Shown: positions 8,589 to 17,022 of the stretch, piece by piece
Numbering within the stretch: position 1 is the stretch's first letter
Layout of the letters: each line of letters starts with the position of its first letter
Assembly: GCF_033126985.1 (NCBI RefSeq)
Contig: NZ_AP024714.1
Location: 1 to 64,000 of the forward strand
Reading direction: 5' to 3'
Length of the DNA stretch: 64,000 nt
DNA from: Methylomarinovum caldicuralii
GTDB lineage: Bacteria > Pseudomonadota > Gammaproteobacteria > Methylococcales > Methylothermaceae
Notes under the pieces: model-generated
Database searches by the model: none
Told to the model about the DNA's origin: nothing
Seen by the model: only the letters and a program-made list of their open reading frames with translations
Made by a program: the position numbers and the translations under genes

Positions 8589-10274
8589 GTGCCCATACCG
8601 GCGGAGTCTTCCCTGCTCGAACCGCAAGCCCTGCGAAGCTGGCTTCAGGATTTGCCCTGGGTGGATACACCACGGGTGGCCCGCTGCCTGCGGGAACAGC
8701 TGTGCCAACTGGCGGAACGGCCCCTCGTCCCCCGCCAACGGGCGCTGCTGCTGCAATGCTATCAACCGCATCTGCTGATGCTCACCGCCACGCTCGAGGA
8801 GAGCCTGTTCGACGCATCCCTGCCCCTGCCCCCGACCGAGGCGGAAAAGGCGCAGCTGCTGGTGGATCTGTGCGAACTGATGGCCCGCAATTACGGCCTG
8901 CTCGCCGATATCTGGGCCAGCGCCCCCACTTCGGCGGACGCGGTGCTGCCCATCCTGCACCACGCCCTGGACTGGCTGGCCCGCCTCGGTCTTCATCGGG
9001 CACAGATCTATGCGCCGCCCGGCGCCGCCTTCTGGAAGACGGTCTATCATCTCTTTCAGCTGATCGAGCGCCACGAACTCCTGCTCCATCCTGCTGCCGA
9101 GCCGGTTCGCGAACCGTTGCACGTCCTGTTCCTTTTCGCCGTCTGCAACCCGCCGCGCTTCCGCCCCCGGGAACTGCGCCAGATCGACCGTCTGCTGCGC
9201 CGGTTCGGGCGTTCCCTGATCATTCACCCGGACCCCCGCCATCGGGACCGGAGCGCCGGTTTCGCCTTCGACTATCTCGACCCGACCCCGCCGCGCCCCC
9301 GCAAGCGTCTGCCGGAGCTCAAGCGTCCCCGGGCAGACCGCCGTTTCCTTTTCACCCAGCCGGTGATACGGCAGCTGTTGGATTACGTCAAAACGGAGGA
9401 GCCCAGCGGAGTCGAAACCCTCCCGTTCTGCCAATCCCGCCGGCTTGCTCTGCGACTGGCCCATTCCCTGGGCGCCCCGAAACAACGCCGCTGGCTCCGG
9501 CGCCGCCAGTCGCGCAACTGCCGGGCCATCGTCGGGCTGGAAGAGCTCGTGGTCTTTCTCCGCAAACACCAGGACACCGATCTTGAGGCGCTGATGCGGA
9601 CAGCGGCCACCCTGGAGAATCCGGAACCCGGTTTCTCCCTGGAAACGCCGGCAGGCGCCGGAGAAAAAGACGAGGCGCGCTATTCTGAAGTGGACGCGCT
9701 TCATATCCTGGACACCAACAAAGCCCAGATCCGCCCGGAAGACATTTGGGGAAATCCCGTGGCAACATCCCCGGAAACCGTCATGGAATTTTCCGCCCAA
9801 TTGGCGGACGTCTCGGCCCGCGGCTACCGGCTCCACTGGCACGGCTCAGCCTGTCCCCGCCTACGCCCCGGAGAAATTCTCAGTCTCGTGTGGGAGGACG
9901 GGGAACCGGAAATCGCCACCATCCGCTGGCTCCACGCCCAGGGTGAGCGACTGATCAGCCTGGGCGTGGAGCTGCTGAGCTTCAGCGCCCAGCTGGTGGT
10001 CGCCAGCCGCTTCGTCCCCGACATCGCCGAGGACGGACCCGAACCCCAATACAGCTGGGCGGTCCTGACACCGGCCCAGCCAGCCATCGGACGCGACACC
10101 TGCCTGCTGGTGCCGGCCCGGACCTGGTGCCACGGCCAATGGGTGGACATCTATTACACCCGCCACCGCAAGGCCACCTTCAATCTGCGCCAGCGGCTCG
10201 ACAGTTCGCCGGCCTACGATCTGTTCACTCTGGAGGGCATCAAACTGGACGCTGCTGCAGACACCAGGCAATGA
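8589..10274 (+). CDS. Uncharacterised 561-aa protein, possibly PilZ-related C-terminus
   Basis: I do not recognise this gene with certainty. The N-terminal 120 residues are helical and Leu-rich. A middle region is basic and Pro/Arg-rich. The C-terminal 160 residues (from about GYRLHWHGSACPRLRPGEILSL) look like a beta-barrel similar to PilZ-type c-di-GMP receptors of the FimW kind, but the usual RxxxR is not evident. GTG at 8589 is preferred over GTG at 8562 because GAGG lies 8 nt upstream of it. The 3' end overlaps the convergent GIDE-protein gene by 35 bp. Confidence 0.55.
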   Translation: MPIPAESSLLEPQALRSWLQDLPWVDTPRVARCLREQLCQLAERPLVPRQRALLLQCYQPHLLMLTATLEESLFDASLPLPPTEAEKAQLLVDLCELMARNYGLLADIWASAPTSADAVLPILHHALDWLARLGLHRAQIYAPPGAAFWKTVYHLFQLIERHELLLHPAAEPVREPLHVLFLFAVCNPPRFRPRELRQIDRLLRRFGRSLIIHPDPRHRDRSAGFAFDYLDPTPPRPRKRLPELKRPRADRRFLFTQPVIRQLLDYVKTEEPSGVETLPFCQSRRLALRLAHSLGAPKQRRWLRRRQSRNCRAIVGLEELVVFLRKHQDTDLEALMRTAATLENPEPGFSLETPAGAGEKDEARYSEVDALHILDTNKAQIRPEDIWGNPVATSPETVMEFSAQLADVSARGYRLHWHGSACPRLRPGEILSLVWEDGEPEIATIRWLHAQGERLISLGVELLSFSAQLVVASRFVPDIAEDGPEPQYSWAVLTPAQPAIGRDTCLLVPARTWCHGQWVDIYYTRHRKATFNLRQRLDSSPAYDLFTLEGIKLDAAADTRQ

Positions 10275-11145
10275 AGGCGGCGAGCAGGACGAAAGCCAGC
10301 AGCCCGCCCCATACCTGCCAGCGGTAACGCCGGCTCAAATGCGCTTGGGGATAGCTTGAAAGCACATAAGGCTGACCGCGCCGCGGGGGCTGCCGCAGGA
10401 GGTTCACCGCATCCGGGGTCTCCCGCTGCAGGCGTTGGCGCAGCACTGTCTGTTCCGCCTGCTTGCGCACCAGCTGCCATTCCTTCGGATCGATCTTGCC
10501 GTCGCGGTTGATATCGAAACGCTGCAACAGCGCCGCCCGGTCGGCCTTCCAGCGCCGCAGCAAGCGGGCGGTTTCCGCCTTCAGGCTGTCGTCCCCCGCC
10601 CCCCGGAGGGTCTGAAACCAGCCCAGGGCGTACAGCGGGTCGTCCGCTTCGAGCCGGCTTTCCCGATAGCGGTAGGTCCCGAAGGGATCGTGGTGGCCCG
10701 GCGGCAGCCGTTCGTCGCTGCGCCAGTTGTCCTCGTGGTGCGTTACCACCTGGGCTCCGGCCGGATCGACGATGCAGCGGCCGCTGCCGTCCTCCAGGGC
10801 GAACAGCGCCTCGCTCTCGCCCGCTTCGACCACGCGCCAGTGGCCCCGCTGCCTGAACCCCTGACGCCATTCCTCCACCCGGTAGCGGTACCAGACGCAG
10901 TACCTGCCGCTGAGCGGGGCGATGACCGGCTCTCCCTCGAGCATCACCGCCCGCCCTTCCAGTTCCACGAATCCTTGGGGTGCGGAACGGACGCGGGCGG
11001 TCTGGGTGTCCTCGATCAGGCGCGCCAGGCGCAGTTTCCGGACGCCCAGCCACAACGCGGTCAGCGTCACCACGGCCGCGGCCGCGATCAGAACCTGGAA
11101 CTGCCAAGGCGGCAGGGTCTGCAGCCAGGCGGCGAAGGCGGCCAT
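10240..11145 (-). CDS. GIDE-domain membrane protein with EF-hand
   Basis: 301 residues with membrane segments near both ends (about 17-36 and 282-299). The middle resembles the GIDE domain found in MUL1/LemA-associated proteins (APLSGRYCVWYRYRVEE, then a region ending in FALEDGSGRCIVDPAGA). Residues around 211-222 form a canonical EF-hand loop (DINRDGKIDPKE) with acidic or polar ligands at positions 1, 3, 5, 9 and 12, so Ca2+ binding is likely. The ATG overlaps the lemA stop (TGATG), so the two are co-translated. The function in bacteria is not established. A membrane-stress role with LemA is inference. Confidence 0.75.
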   Translation of the reverse strand: MAAFAAWLQTLPPWQFQVLIAAAAVVTLTALWLGVRKLRLARLIEDTQTARVRSAPQGFVELEGRAVMLEGEPVIAPLSGRYCVWYRYRVEEWRQGFRQRGHWRVVEAGESEALFALEDGSGRCIVDPAGAQVVTHHEDNWRSDERLPPGHHDPFGTYRYRESRLEADDPLYALGWFQTLRGAGDDSLKAETARLLRRWKADRAALLQRFDINRDGKIDPKEWQLVRKQAEQTVLRQRLQRETPDAVNLLRQPPRRGQPYVLSSYPQAHLSRRYRWQVWGGLLAFVLLAAFIAWCLQQRPV

Positions 11146-11717
11146 CAGCCGAACAGGGAGCCCAGCTCGACGTCGCGGATCTCGTCGGCCTCGAAGCGCA
11201 GCAGTTCGAAGGGCTTGAAGTTGAACCAGCGCGCCAGAATCACGTCGGGAAACTGCTCGATGCGGACGTTGTTGGCGTTGACGGCGGCGTTGTAAAATTC
11301 CCGCCGGTCGGCGATGGCGTTCTCCAGCTCGGTGATGCGGCTCTCCAGGTGCTGAAAGGCGCGGTCGGCCTTGAGCTCGGGGTAGTTCTCCGCCACCGCG
11401 AACAGGTTCATCAGTCCCTGACGCAGCTGGCCCTCGGCCGCCCCCAGCCGCTCCAGATCCCCCTGCTGCTGGGCCTGGAACACGCGGTTGCGCGCCTGCA
11501 TCACCTTTTCCAGGGTGGCCTGCTCGAACTTCATGTAACGTTTGCAAACCTCGACCAGTTTCGGCAGTTCGTCGTGACGTTGTTTGAGCAGCACCTGAAT
11601 GTTCGACCAGGCCTGGGAGACGGCGTGTTTGAGATCGACCAGGCGGTTGTATATGACAACCCCGTAAACAAACACGATAATGAGGGCGGCAGCCAGGACG
11701 GCGACGAAAACGAGCAT
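11145..11717 (-). CDS. lemA: LemA family membrane protein
   Basis: 190-residue protein with one N-terminal membrane helix (LVFVAVLAAALIIVFVYG) and a long helical periplasmic or cytoplasmic domain. Motifs YNRLVDLKHAVSQAWSNIQV, LKQRHDELPKLVE and the C-terminal ARWFNFKPFELLRFEADE are typical of LemA. The start at 11717 has GGAG 8 nt upstream. An upstream in-frame ATG at 11789 lacks support and would precede the membrane helix. It is coupled to the GIDE protein downstream. The molecular role of LemA proteins is poorly defined. Confidence 0.92.
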   Translation of the reverse strand: MLVFVAVLAAALIIVFVYGVVIYNRLVDLKHAVSQAWSNIQVLLKQRHDELPKLVEVCKRYMKFEQATLEKVMQARNRVFQAQQQGDLERLGAAEGQLRQGLMNLFAVAENYPELKADRAFQHLESRITELENAIADRREFYNAAVNANNVRIEQFPDVILARWFNFKPFELLRFEADEIRDVELGSLFG

Positions 11718-11773
11718 GGCAGGCTCCGTGGGTGAAGACAACGTCCTCAAAGTATAGTCAGGAGGAGACCGCC

Positions 11774-12304
11774 TTGAAGCGCCAGACATTCGAAGACAAG
11801 GTTCCCTATTTCGGCCCCAGGGTCTATGTCGCCGACACCGCCCTGGTCATCGGCAACGTTCATCTCGACGAGGACGTCTCCGTCTGGCCTCAGGCAGTGC
11901 TGCGCGGCGACATCCACCACATCCACGTGGGCCGGGCCAGCAACATCCAGGACGCCTGCGTCCTCCACGTCACCCACGACAGCCCCTACAGTCCCGGCGG
12001 CTTTGCGCTGCGGATCGGCCACCAGGTGACCGTGGGCCACCGGGCGGTGCTGCACGGCTGCACCGTCGGCGACCGCTGCCTGATCGGCATCGGCGCCATC
12101 GTCATGGACGGGGCGGTGCTGGAGGACGAGGTCATCCTCGGCGCCGGCGCTCTGGTACCGCCGGGAAAACGGCTGACCTCCGGCCAGGTCTATGTCGGCA
12201 GCCCGGCCCGCCCGCAGCGGCCCCTGAACGACCAGGAACGGCAATTCCTGCGCTATTCCGCCGACCATTACGTGGAACTGAAAAACCGCTATCTTGGCAT
12301 CTGA
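11774..12304 (+). CDS. Gamma-class carbonic anhydrase family protein (YrdA-like)
   Basis: Left-handed beta-helix (hexapeptide repeat) trimer of 176 residues. The repeated pattern is clear (VIGNVHLDEDVSVWPQAVLRGD, GRASNIQDACVLHV). The zinc histidines of the family are present in HVTHDS and GHRAVLHG. I start at TTG 11774 because AGGAGG lies 8 nt upstream. The longer ATG form (11732) reads through that ribosome site. Many YrdA-type members lack proven carbonic anhydrase activity, so the reaction is uncertain. The stop overlaps the next ATG (TGATG). Confidence 0.88.
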   Translation: MKRQTFEDKVPYFGPRVYVADTALVIGNVHLDEDVSVWPQAVLRGDIHHIHVGRASNIQDACVLHVTHDSPYSPGGFALRIGHQVTVGHRAVLHGCTVGDRCLIGIGAIVMDGAVLEDEVILGAGALVPPGKRLTSGQVYVGSPARPQRPLNDQERQFLRYSADHYVELKNRYLGI

Positions 12305-14196
12305 TGCTCAGCTTTCATGACGTTTCCCTGCGCCGCGGCGCCCGGCTGCTGTTCGCGCACGCCGATTTCACCGTACAGCGCGGCGACAAGACGGGCCTGG
12401 TGGGGGCCAACGGCGCCGGCAAATCCAGCCTGCTGGGCTTGATCTGCGGCGAGCTGACGCCCGACAGCGGCCACATCCGGATGCCGCCCGGCCTGGTGAT
12501 CGCTGCCGTGTCCCAGGAGATCGCCGCCCTCGAACGCCCGGCGCTGGAATTCGTCCTCGACGGCGACCGGGAACTGCGCCGGCTGGAAGCCGAGCTGCGC
12601 CAAGCGGAAGCAGACGGCGACGGCCTGCGCCAGGCCGAACTCCACGCCCGCCTCGAAGCCATCGGCGGCTATCAGGCCAAAGCCCGGGCCGCCCGCCTGC
12701 TCGCCGGCCTCGGTTTTTCCCAGGACGATCTGTCACGGCCGGTGGCGGAATTTTCCGGCGGCTGGCGCATGCGCCTGAACCTGGCCCAGGCCCTGATGTG
12801 CCGCTCCGACCTGCTGCTGCTGGACGAACCCACCAACCACCTGGACCTGGATGCGGTGATCTGGCTGCAGGAATGGCTCAACCGCTATCCCGGCACCCTG
12901 CTGCTGATCTCCCACGACCGGGACTTTCTCGACGAGACCTGCGACCACATCCTCCACATCGACCACGGTCAGGTGCGCCATTACAGCGGCAACTATTCGG
13001 CCTTCGAAAAACTGCGCGCCCAGGCCCTGGCCCAGCAGCAGGCCGCCTGGCGCCGCCAGCAACAGGAACGCCAGCGCCTGCAGCAGTTCGTCAACCGTTT
13101 CCGCGCCAAGGCCACCAAGGCCCGCCAGGCCCAGAGCCGGATCAAGATGCTCGAACGCCTGGAGGAGATCGCCCCGGCCCACGTGGACTCCCCCTTCCGA
13201 TTCCGCCTCCGGCGCCCCGAACATCTGCCCTTCCCCCTGCTGCGGCTGGAGAGGGTGCGCGCCGGTTATCCCGCGCGCACCATTCTGCGTGAGGTGGATT
13301 TCCATCTCGACCCCGGCGACCGCATCGGTCTGCTCGGTCCCAACGGCGCCGGAAAATCCACCCTGATCAAGACTCTGGCCGGCCGGCTTCCGCCTCTGGC
13401 GGGCGAACTGGAAACCGCCGAGCAGCTGAAGATCGGCTATTTCGCCCAGCATCAGCTGGAGCAGCTCGACCCGGACCGCACCGCCCTGGAACACCTGCAA
13501 CACCTCGACCGCAGCGCCGAGGAACAGAAGCTGCGCGCCTTTCTGGGCGGCTTCGGCTTCAGCGGCGAGCGCGCCACCACCCCGGTGGCGACCTTCTCCG
13601 GCGGCGAGAAGGCCCGGCTCGCCCTGGGGCTGATCGTCTATCAGCGCCCCAACCTGCTGCTGCTGGACGAGCCCACCAATCACCTGGATCTGGAGATGCG
13701 CCACGCCCTTACCCTGGCCCTGCAGGACTACGAAGGGGCTTTGGTGCTGGTATCCCACGACCGCCATCTGCTGCGCACCACCACCGACCGCTTCTGGCTG
13801 GTGGCCGACGGCCGGGTACGCCCCTACGACGGCGATCTGGAGGACTACCGCCGCTGGCTGCTGCAGCAGCGGAACTTAGGCGACGCCCCCAAACCTCAGC
13901 GCGCCGCCCCCTCCCGCAGGGATCTGCGCCGCGAGGAGGCCCGCCGCCGCCAGCAGCTCCAGCCTCTCAAACAGGCCCTGGCAAAGGCCGAAGCCGACTA
14001 CGAACGCCTCAGCGCCGAACAGGCCGGGCTGGAAGCGCAGCTGGCCGATCCGGGGCTGTACCAGGAAGACGCCCGGGAACAGCTGCAAACCCTGCTCAAA
14101 CGCAAGGGGGAAATCGACAGGCAACTAGCCGAAGCCGAAGCGGCCTGGCTGGCGGCTGAGGAAAGGCTGGAACAGGCCCGCCGGACCCAGGTCTGA
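12304..14196 (+). CDS. yheS: ABC-F family ATPase, YheS/Uup type
   Basis: Soluble protein of 630 residues with two ABC ATPase domains and no membrane segment, as in the ribosome-associated ABC-F family. Walker A motifs GANGAGKSS and GPNGAGKST, signature motifs FSGGWRMRL and FSGGEKARL, and two copies of LLLLDEPTNHLDL are visible. A charged inter-domain linker (the P-site tRNA interaction motif of the family) and a C-terminal coiled coil are present. The N-terminal sequence resembles E. coli YheS. It is translationally coupled to the carbonic anhydrase-like gene. Confidence 0.93.
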   Translation: MLSFHDVSLRRGARLLFAHADFTVQRGDKTGLVGANGAGKSSLLGLICGELTPDSGHIRMPPGLVIAAVSQEIAALERPALEFVLDGDRELRRLEAELRQAEADGDGLRQAELHARLEAIGGYQAKARAARLLAGLGFSQDDLSRPVAEFSGGWRMRLNLAQALMCRSDLLLLDEPTNHLDLDAVIWLQEWLNRYPGTLLLISHDRDFLDETCDHILHIDHGQVRHYSGNYSAFEKLRAQALAQQQAAWRRQQQERQRLQQFVNRFRAKATKARQAQSRIKMLERLEEIAPAHVDSPFRFRLRRPEHLPFPLLRLERVRAGYPARTILREVDFHLDPGDRIGLLGPNGAGKSTLIKTLAGRLPPLAGELETAEQLKIGYFAQHQLEQLDPDRTALEHLQHLDRSAEEQKLRAFLGGFGFSGERATTPVATFSGGEKARLALGLIVYQRPNLLLLDEPTNHLDLEMRHALTLALQDYEGALVLVSHDRHLLRTTTDRFWLVADGRVRPYDGDLEDYRRWLLQQRNLGDAPKPQRAAPSRRDLRREEARRRQQLQPLKQALAKAEADYERLSAEQAGLEAQLADPGLYQEDAREQLQTLLKRKGEIDRQLAEAEAAWLAAEERLEQARRTQV

Positions 14197-14256
14197 CGCT
14201 GGAATGGCCGCTCTGTTATGATTTCCCCATCCCGAAACCCTCGAGGAGGAAACCCC

Positions 14257-14700
14257 ATGCAGCCGTATCAGCACATTCTCATCGCCGCCGACTTTTCCGA
14301 ACACGGGGAACTGGTCGCCGCACGCGCCAGGGATCTGGCCGAGCGCTACCAGGCCAGGCTCAGTCTCCTCCACGTGGTGGACAATCTGCCGGTGACCGAC
14401 TCCATCTACGGTCCCATCATTCCCTTCGACACCGATATCACCGAACAGCTGATCGCCGCCTCCAAGGAAAAGCTCGACAAGATGGGAGAAACCCTGGGGG
14501 TGCCGCCGGAGCGGCGCTGGGTCGAAGTCGGCAGTCCCAAGGTGGAGATCGTCCGCGTCGCCGAGGAGGAGGGCGTTGATCTGATCGTGGTCGGCTCCCA
14601 CAGCCGCCGGGGGCTGGGGACCCTGCTGGGTTCGACCGCCTCCAGCGTCATCCTTCACGCCAAGTGCGACGTGCTGGCAGTACGGCTGAAGGAGGACTGA
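14257..14700 (+). CDS. Universal stress protein, UspA family
   Basis: 147-residue single-domain Usp (starts MQPYQHILIAADFSEHG). The C-terminal nucleotide-binding segment VVGSHSRRGLGTLLGSTAS resembles the ATP-binding subclass but has Ser where a second Gly is common. The ATG follows a strong GAGGAGGA site, and the upstream in-frame ATG (14218) lacks one. The stop lies only 2 bp from the end of the convergent CBS gene with no terminator between them. The binding partner is unknown. Confidence 0.92.
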   Translation: MQPYQHILIAADFSEHGELVAARARDLAERYQARLSLLHVVDNLPVTDSIYGPIIPFDTDITEQLIAASKEKLDKMGETLGVPPERRWVEVGSPKVEIVRVAEEEGVDLIVVGSHSRRGLGTLLGSTASSVILHAKCDVLAVRLKED

Positions 14701-14702
14701 AT

Positions 14703-15113
14703 CTACTTCAGCAGCTGATACAGGCCGTCGAGCACCAGGGAATTGGGGCTCACCATGCCGATCGCCATCCGGTTCTCGATCACCGGGGCGCGCACCAGGC
14801 GGTAGCGGGCGAACAGGCGCGAACAGTAGCGGATGTCCATGTCCGGGTGGACTGCGATCACCGGCTTCTCCATCACCTCATAGACGTTGACCCGCTCGGG
14901 GGAGCGGTCCCGGGCGAGCACGTGACGGGCGATGTCGGCGGAGGTGATGAGGCCGTACTCGTCGTCCTCGTGGCGCTTGTTCACCAGCAGCACCGAGGTC
15001 TTGAGCCGTTTCATGGTCCGCAGGGCCTCGTCCACGGTGGCGATGCCGTCGATCGTGCCGAAGTCGGTGCGCATGATGTCGCGCACCCGGATGATGGTTC
15101 GAATCCCGTTCAT
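14703..15113 (-). CDS. CBS-domain protein of DUF1538/PII-like cluster
   Basis: 136 residues made of two CBS motifs (a Bateman module), e.g. VRDIMRTDFGTIDGIATVDEAL and VMEKPVIAVHPDMDIRYCSRLF. Such modules bind adenine nucleotides and regulate attached or partner proteins. No catalytic domain is present. The start overlaps the stop of the PII-like gene by 1 bp, and two DUF1538 membrane genes lie upstream in the same direction. It is therefore likely the second soluble sensor of that transporter-like cluster. Confidence 0.85.
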   Translation of the reverse strand: MNGIRTIIRVRDIMRTDFGTIDGIATVDEALRTMKRLKTSVLLVNKRHEDDEYGLITSADIARHVLARDRSPERVNVYEVMEKPVIAVHPDMDIRYCSRLFARYRLVRAPVIENRMAIGMVSPNSLVLDGLYQLLK

Positions 15114-15463
15114 CAGATCTCTCCTTCGATCAGAGGCACCAGCTTCTCCACCTGGTGGCGCACCCCCACGGCGTCCTCCACGTCGATCTGAAAAGCGATG
15201 CCGGTTCCCGGCGTGTCGTCGAATGCCGCCGCCCGCGCGACCGCCTCCAGGATGGTGCGGCTCAGGTGTTCCTCCACCAGCATCAGCACCACGTCACGCT
15301 GGGTTTCCAGGCTCAGTCCCAGGAAGGTGCGCGGACGCACCGTGCCCTCGCCGCGGGCGTTGGTGATGACGGTGGCCCCGGTGGCGCCGTATTCGCGCGC
15401 GGTTTCGAGCACCAGCTCGGTCTTGTCATCCTCCACGAAAACCACGATCAGTTTGAAACGCAT
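15113..15463 (-). CDS. PII-like signalling protein
   Basis: 116-residue protein with a GlnB-like ferredoxin fold: starts MRFKLIVVFVEDDKTELVLETARE and continues GATGATVITNARGEGTVRP, where the T-loop-like turn lies. It lacks the classical GlnB T-loop uridylylation motif, so it is a divergent PII-like sensor rather than GlnB/GlnK. It lies between DUF1538 membrane genes and a CBS gene, consistent with PII proteins that control a neighbouring membrane protein. The ligand is unknown. Confidence 0.82.
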   Translation of the reverse strand: MRFKLIVVFVEDDKTELVLETAREYGATGATVITNARGEGTVRPRTFLGLSLETQRDVVLMLVEEHLSRTILEAVARAAAFDDTPGTGIAFQIDVEDAVGVRHQVEKLVPLIEGEI

Positions 15464-15466
15464 GGG

Positions 15467-16204
15467 TCAATGTCCTCGTCGTGCCGACCATTCGGCCAGT
15501 TGAGCATACCCCAGCACGGTCATGATCGGAAACAGGCTGGCGAAGGCGATCAGTCCGAAACCGTCCACCAGCACGTCCCGCCCCGGCACCGCCCGGGCCA
15601 GCCCCAATCCCAGGGCCGTGACCAGAGGCACGGTCACCGTCGAGGTGGTCACCCCCCCGGAATCGTAGGCCAGACCGACGATCGACCGGGGCGCGAAAGC
15701 GGTCTGCACCACCACCACCGCATAACCGCCGACGATGAAGGCGAACAGGCTGGCGCCGCTGACGATGCGGTAGGCCCCCAGCACCAGCCCGATGGCCACC
15801 CCCAGCGACACCGCCAGGCGCAGCCCCCAGGCATGGATGGCGCCGCCGGAGATTTCCTGGGCCTTGAGGGCCACGGCGATGAGGGCCGGTTCCGCCAGGG
15901 TGGTGGTGAAACCCAGACAGAAGGCAAACGCATACACCCAGCCATAGGCCAGCGTCCCCTGCGCCGGATCAATGAAGCCGGGGCCGGTGAGCTGGCGGGC
16001 CATCAGCTCCCCCAGCGGAAACAGGGCCGACTCCAGCCCGCGCAGAAACAAGGCCATGCCGACCACCACCAGCGCCAGACCGCCCAGCAGCCGGCGCCAC
16101 TGGGGCAACGGGCGGCGAATGACTCCGAGCTGGAACACGCCGATGGTGACTGCAATCGGCATGAGGTCGGTCATCGCTCCCAGCAAATCCTTCAACCAAG
16201 CCAT
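15467..16204 (-). CDS. DUF1538 membrane protein (second copy)
   Basis: 245-residue polytopic membrane protein with about six to seven hydrophobic segments. It is clearly paralogous to the upstream gene: both share the motifs [31 protein letters not shown] (IAYDSGG in the partner) and [17 protein letters not shown]. The repeated YDSGGVTTS motif in a membrane context suggests a substrate or ion path. DUF1538 proteins are presumed transporters, but no substrate is known. The start overlaps the upstream copy by 13 bp. A PII-like gene follows after 3 bp. Confidence 0.85.
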   Translation of the reverse strand: MAWLKDLLGAMTDLMPIAVTIGVFQLGVIRRPLPQWRRLLGGLALVVVGMALFLRGLESALFPLGELMARQLTGPGFIDPAQGTLAYGWVYAFAFCLGFTTTLAEPALIAVALKAQEISGGAIHAWGLRLAVSLGVAIGLVLGAYRIVSGASLFAFIVGGYAVVVVQTAFAPRSIVGLAYDSGGVTTSTVTVPLVTALGLGLARAVPGRDVLVDGFGLIAFASLFPIMTVLGYAQLAEWSARRGH

Positions 16205-16935
16205 TGCATTGCGATCCCGTAAAGCATGACGAAGATCATCGGCGTCAGGGAGGCGAAGGCGATCAGGCCGAAACCATCCACCAGGGGATTGCGACCCCGG
16301 ATCGAATGGGCCAGCCCCACCCCCAGCGCGGTCACCAGCGGCACGGTGATGGTGGAAGTGGTCACCCCGCCGGAATCGTAGGCGATGCCGATGATTTCCG
16401 CCGGGGCCAGGCCAGTCACCGCCATCACCGCCACATATCCCAGGATCATCAGCCTCGCCAGCGACCAGCCGTACACGATGCGCAGCACCCCGACCACCAG
16501 CGCCACACCCACCGCCAGCGCTACCGCCAGCCGCAGGCCGAGGGCGTAACCGGCCTGCGCCGCCGGGGAAGCGGCGATCAGCCCGCCGGCGGCGGCGATT
16601 TCCGCCGCCTGTCCGGCCACGGCGATCAGCGCCGGTTCCGCGACTGTGGTGGCGAAACCGAGACAGAAGGCGAAGACGCAGAGCCAGAACAGACTGCCTT
16701 TGCGGGCGAAGGCATAGGCCAGCGATTCCCCCAGGGGAAACAGAGCCTGTTCCAGGCCGAGCACGAAACAGGTCAGCCCCGCCACGGTCAGGCCGATGCC
16801 GGCGAGCAAACCAGCCAGATCCGGCAGAGGCTGACGCACCACCCCCATCTGGAACAGGATGATGACGAGCAGTACCGGCGCCAGATCAAGGGCGCTGGCA
16901 AGCAACTGACGCAAGAAGGCACGGCCGATGGCCAA
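16192..16935 (-). CDS. DUF1538 membrane protein (first copy)
   Basis: 247-residue membrane protein paralogous to its downstream neighbour (shared motifs [17 protein letters not shown] and [21 protein letters not shown]). I chose TTG at 16935 because GGAGG lies 5 nt upstream. The ATG at 16986 would place the start inside the terminator of the preceding gene (16969-16996). The two copies probably form a heteromeric or inverted-topology complex (inference). Cluster order: DUF1538, DUF1538, PII-like, CBS. Confidence 0.83.
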   Translation of the reverse strand: MAIGRAFLRQLLASALDLAPVLLVIILFQMGVVRQPLPDLAGLLAGIGLTVAGLTCFVLGLEQALFPLGESLAYAFARKGSLFWLCVFAFCLGFATTVAEPALIAVAGQAAEIAAAGGLIAASPAAQAGYALGLRLAVALAVGVALVVGVLRIVYGWSLARLMILGYVAVMAVTGLAPAEIIGIAYDSGGVTTSTITVPLVTALGVGLAHSIRGRNPLVDGFGLIAFASLTPMIFVMLYGIAMQWLG

Positions 16936-16968
16936 TCCTCCCTCCAATAGACGATCGCCATCGATGGT

Positions 16969-16996
16969 AACAAAAACGCCCCGCAAAAGCGGGGCG
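16969..16996 (-). terminator. Intrinsic terminator after Met-rich coiled-coil gene
   Basis: On the minus strand an 8-bp stem CGCCCCGC / GCGGGGCG with a TTTT loop is followed by TTTTTGTT. It ends the transcript of the 17023-17631 gene and separates it from the DUF1538 cluster. Confidence 0.85.
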
Positions 16997-17022
16997 CCGG
17001 GTGTAAATTCAATGCTGGAAAA

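Noticed and set aside
7233-9842. 869-codon minus-strand ORF over rsmI and RNase P RNA
   Set aside because: It crosses a structured RNA gene and a certain CDS. There is no ribosome site or known domain.
15090-15113. GGTTCGAATCCCG, like a tRNA T-arm
   Set aside because: It is the reverse strand of the CBS gene start (MNGIRTIIR), and no acceptor, D or anticodon arm surrounds it.
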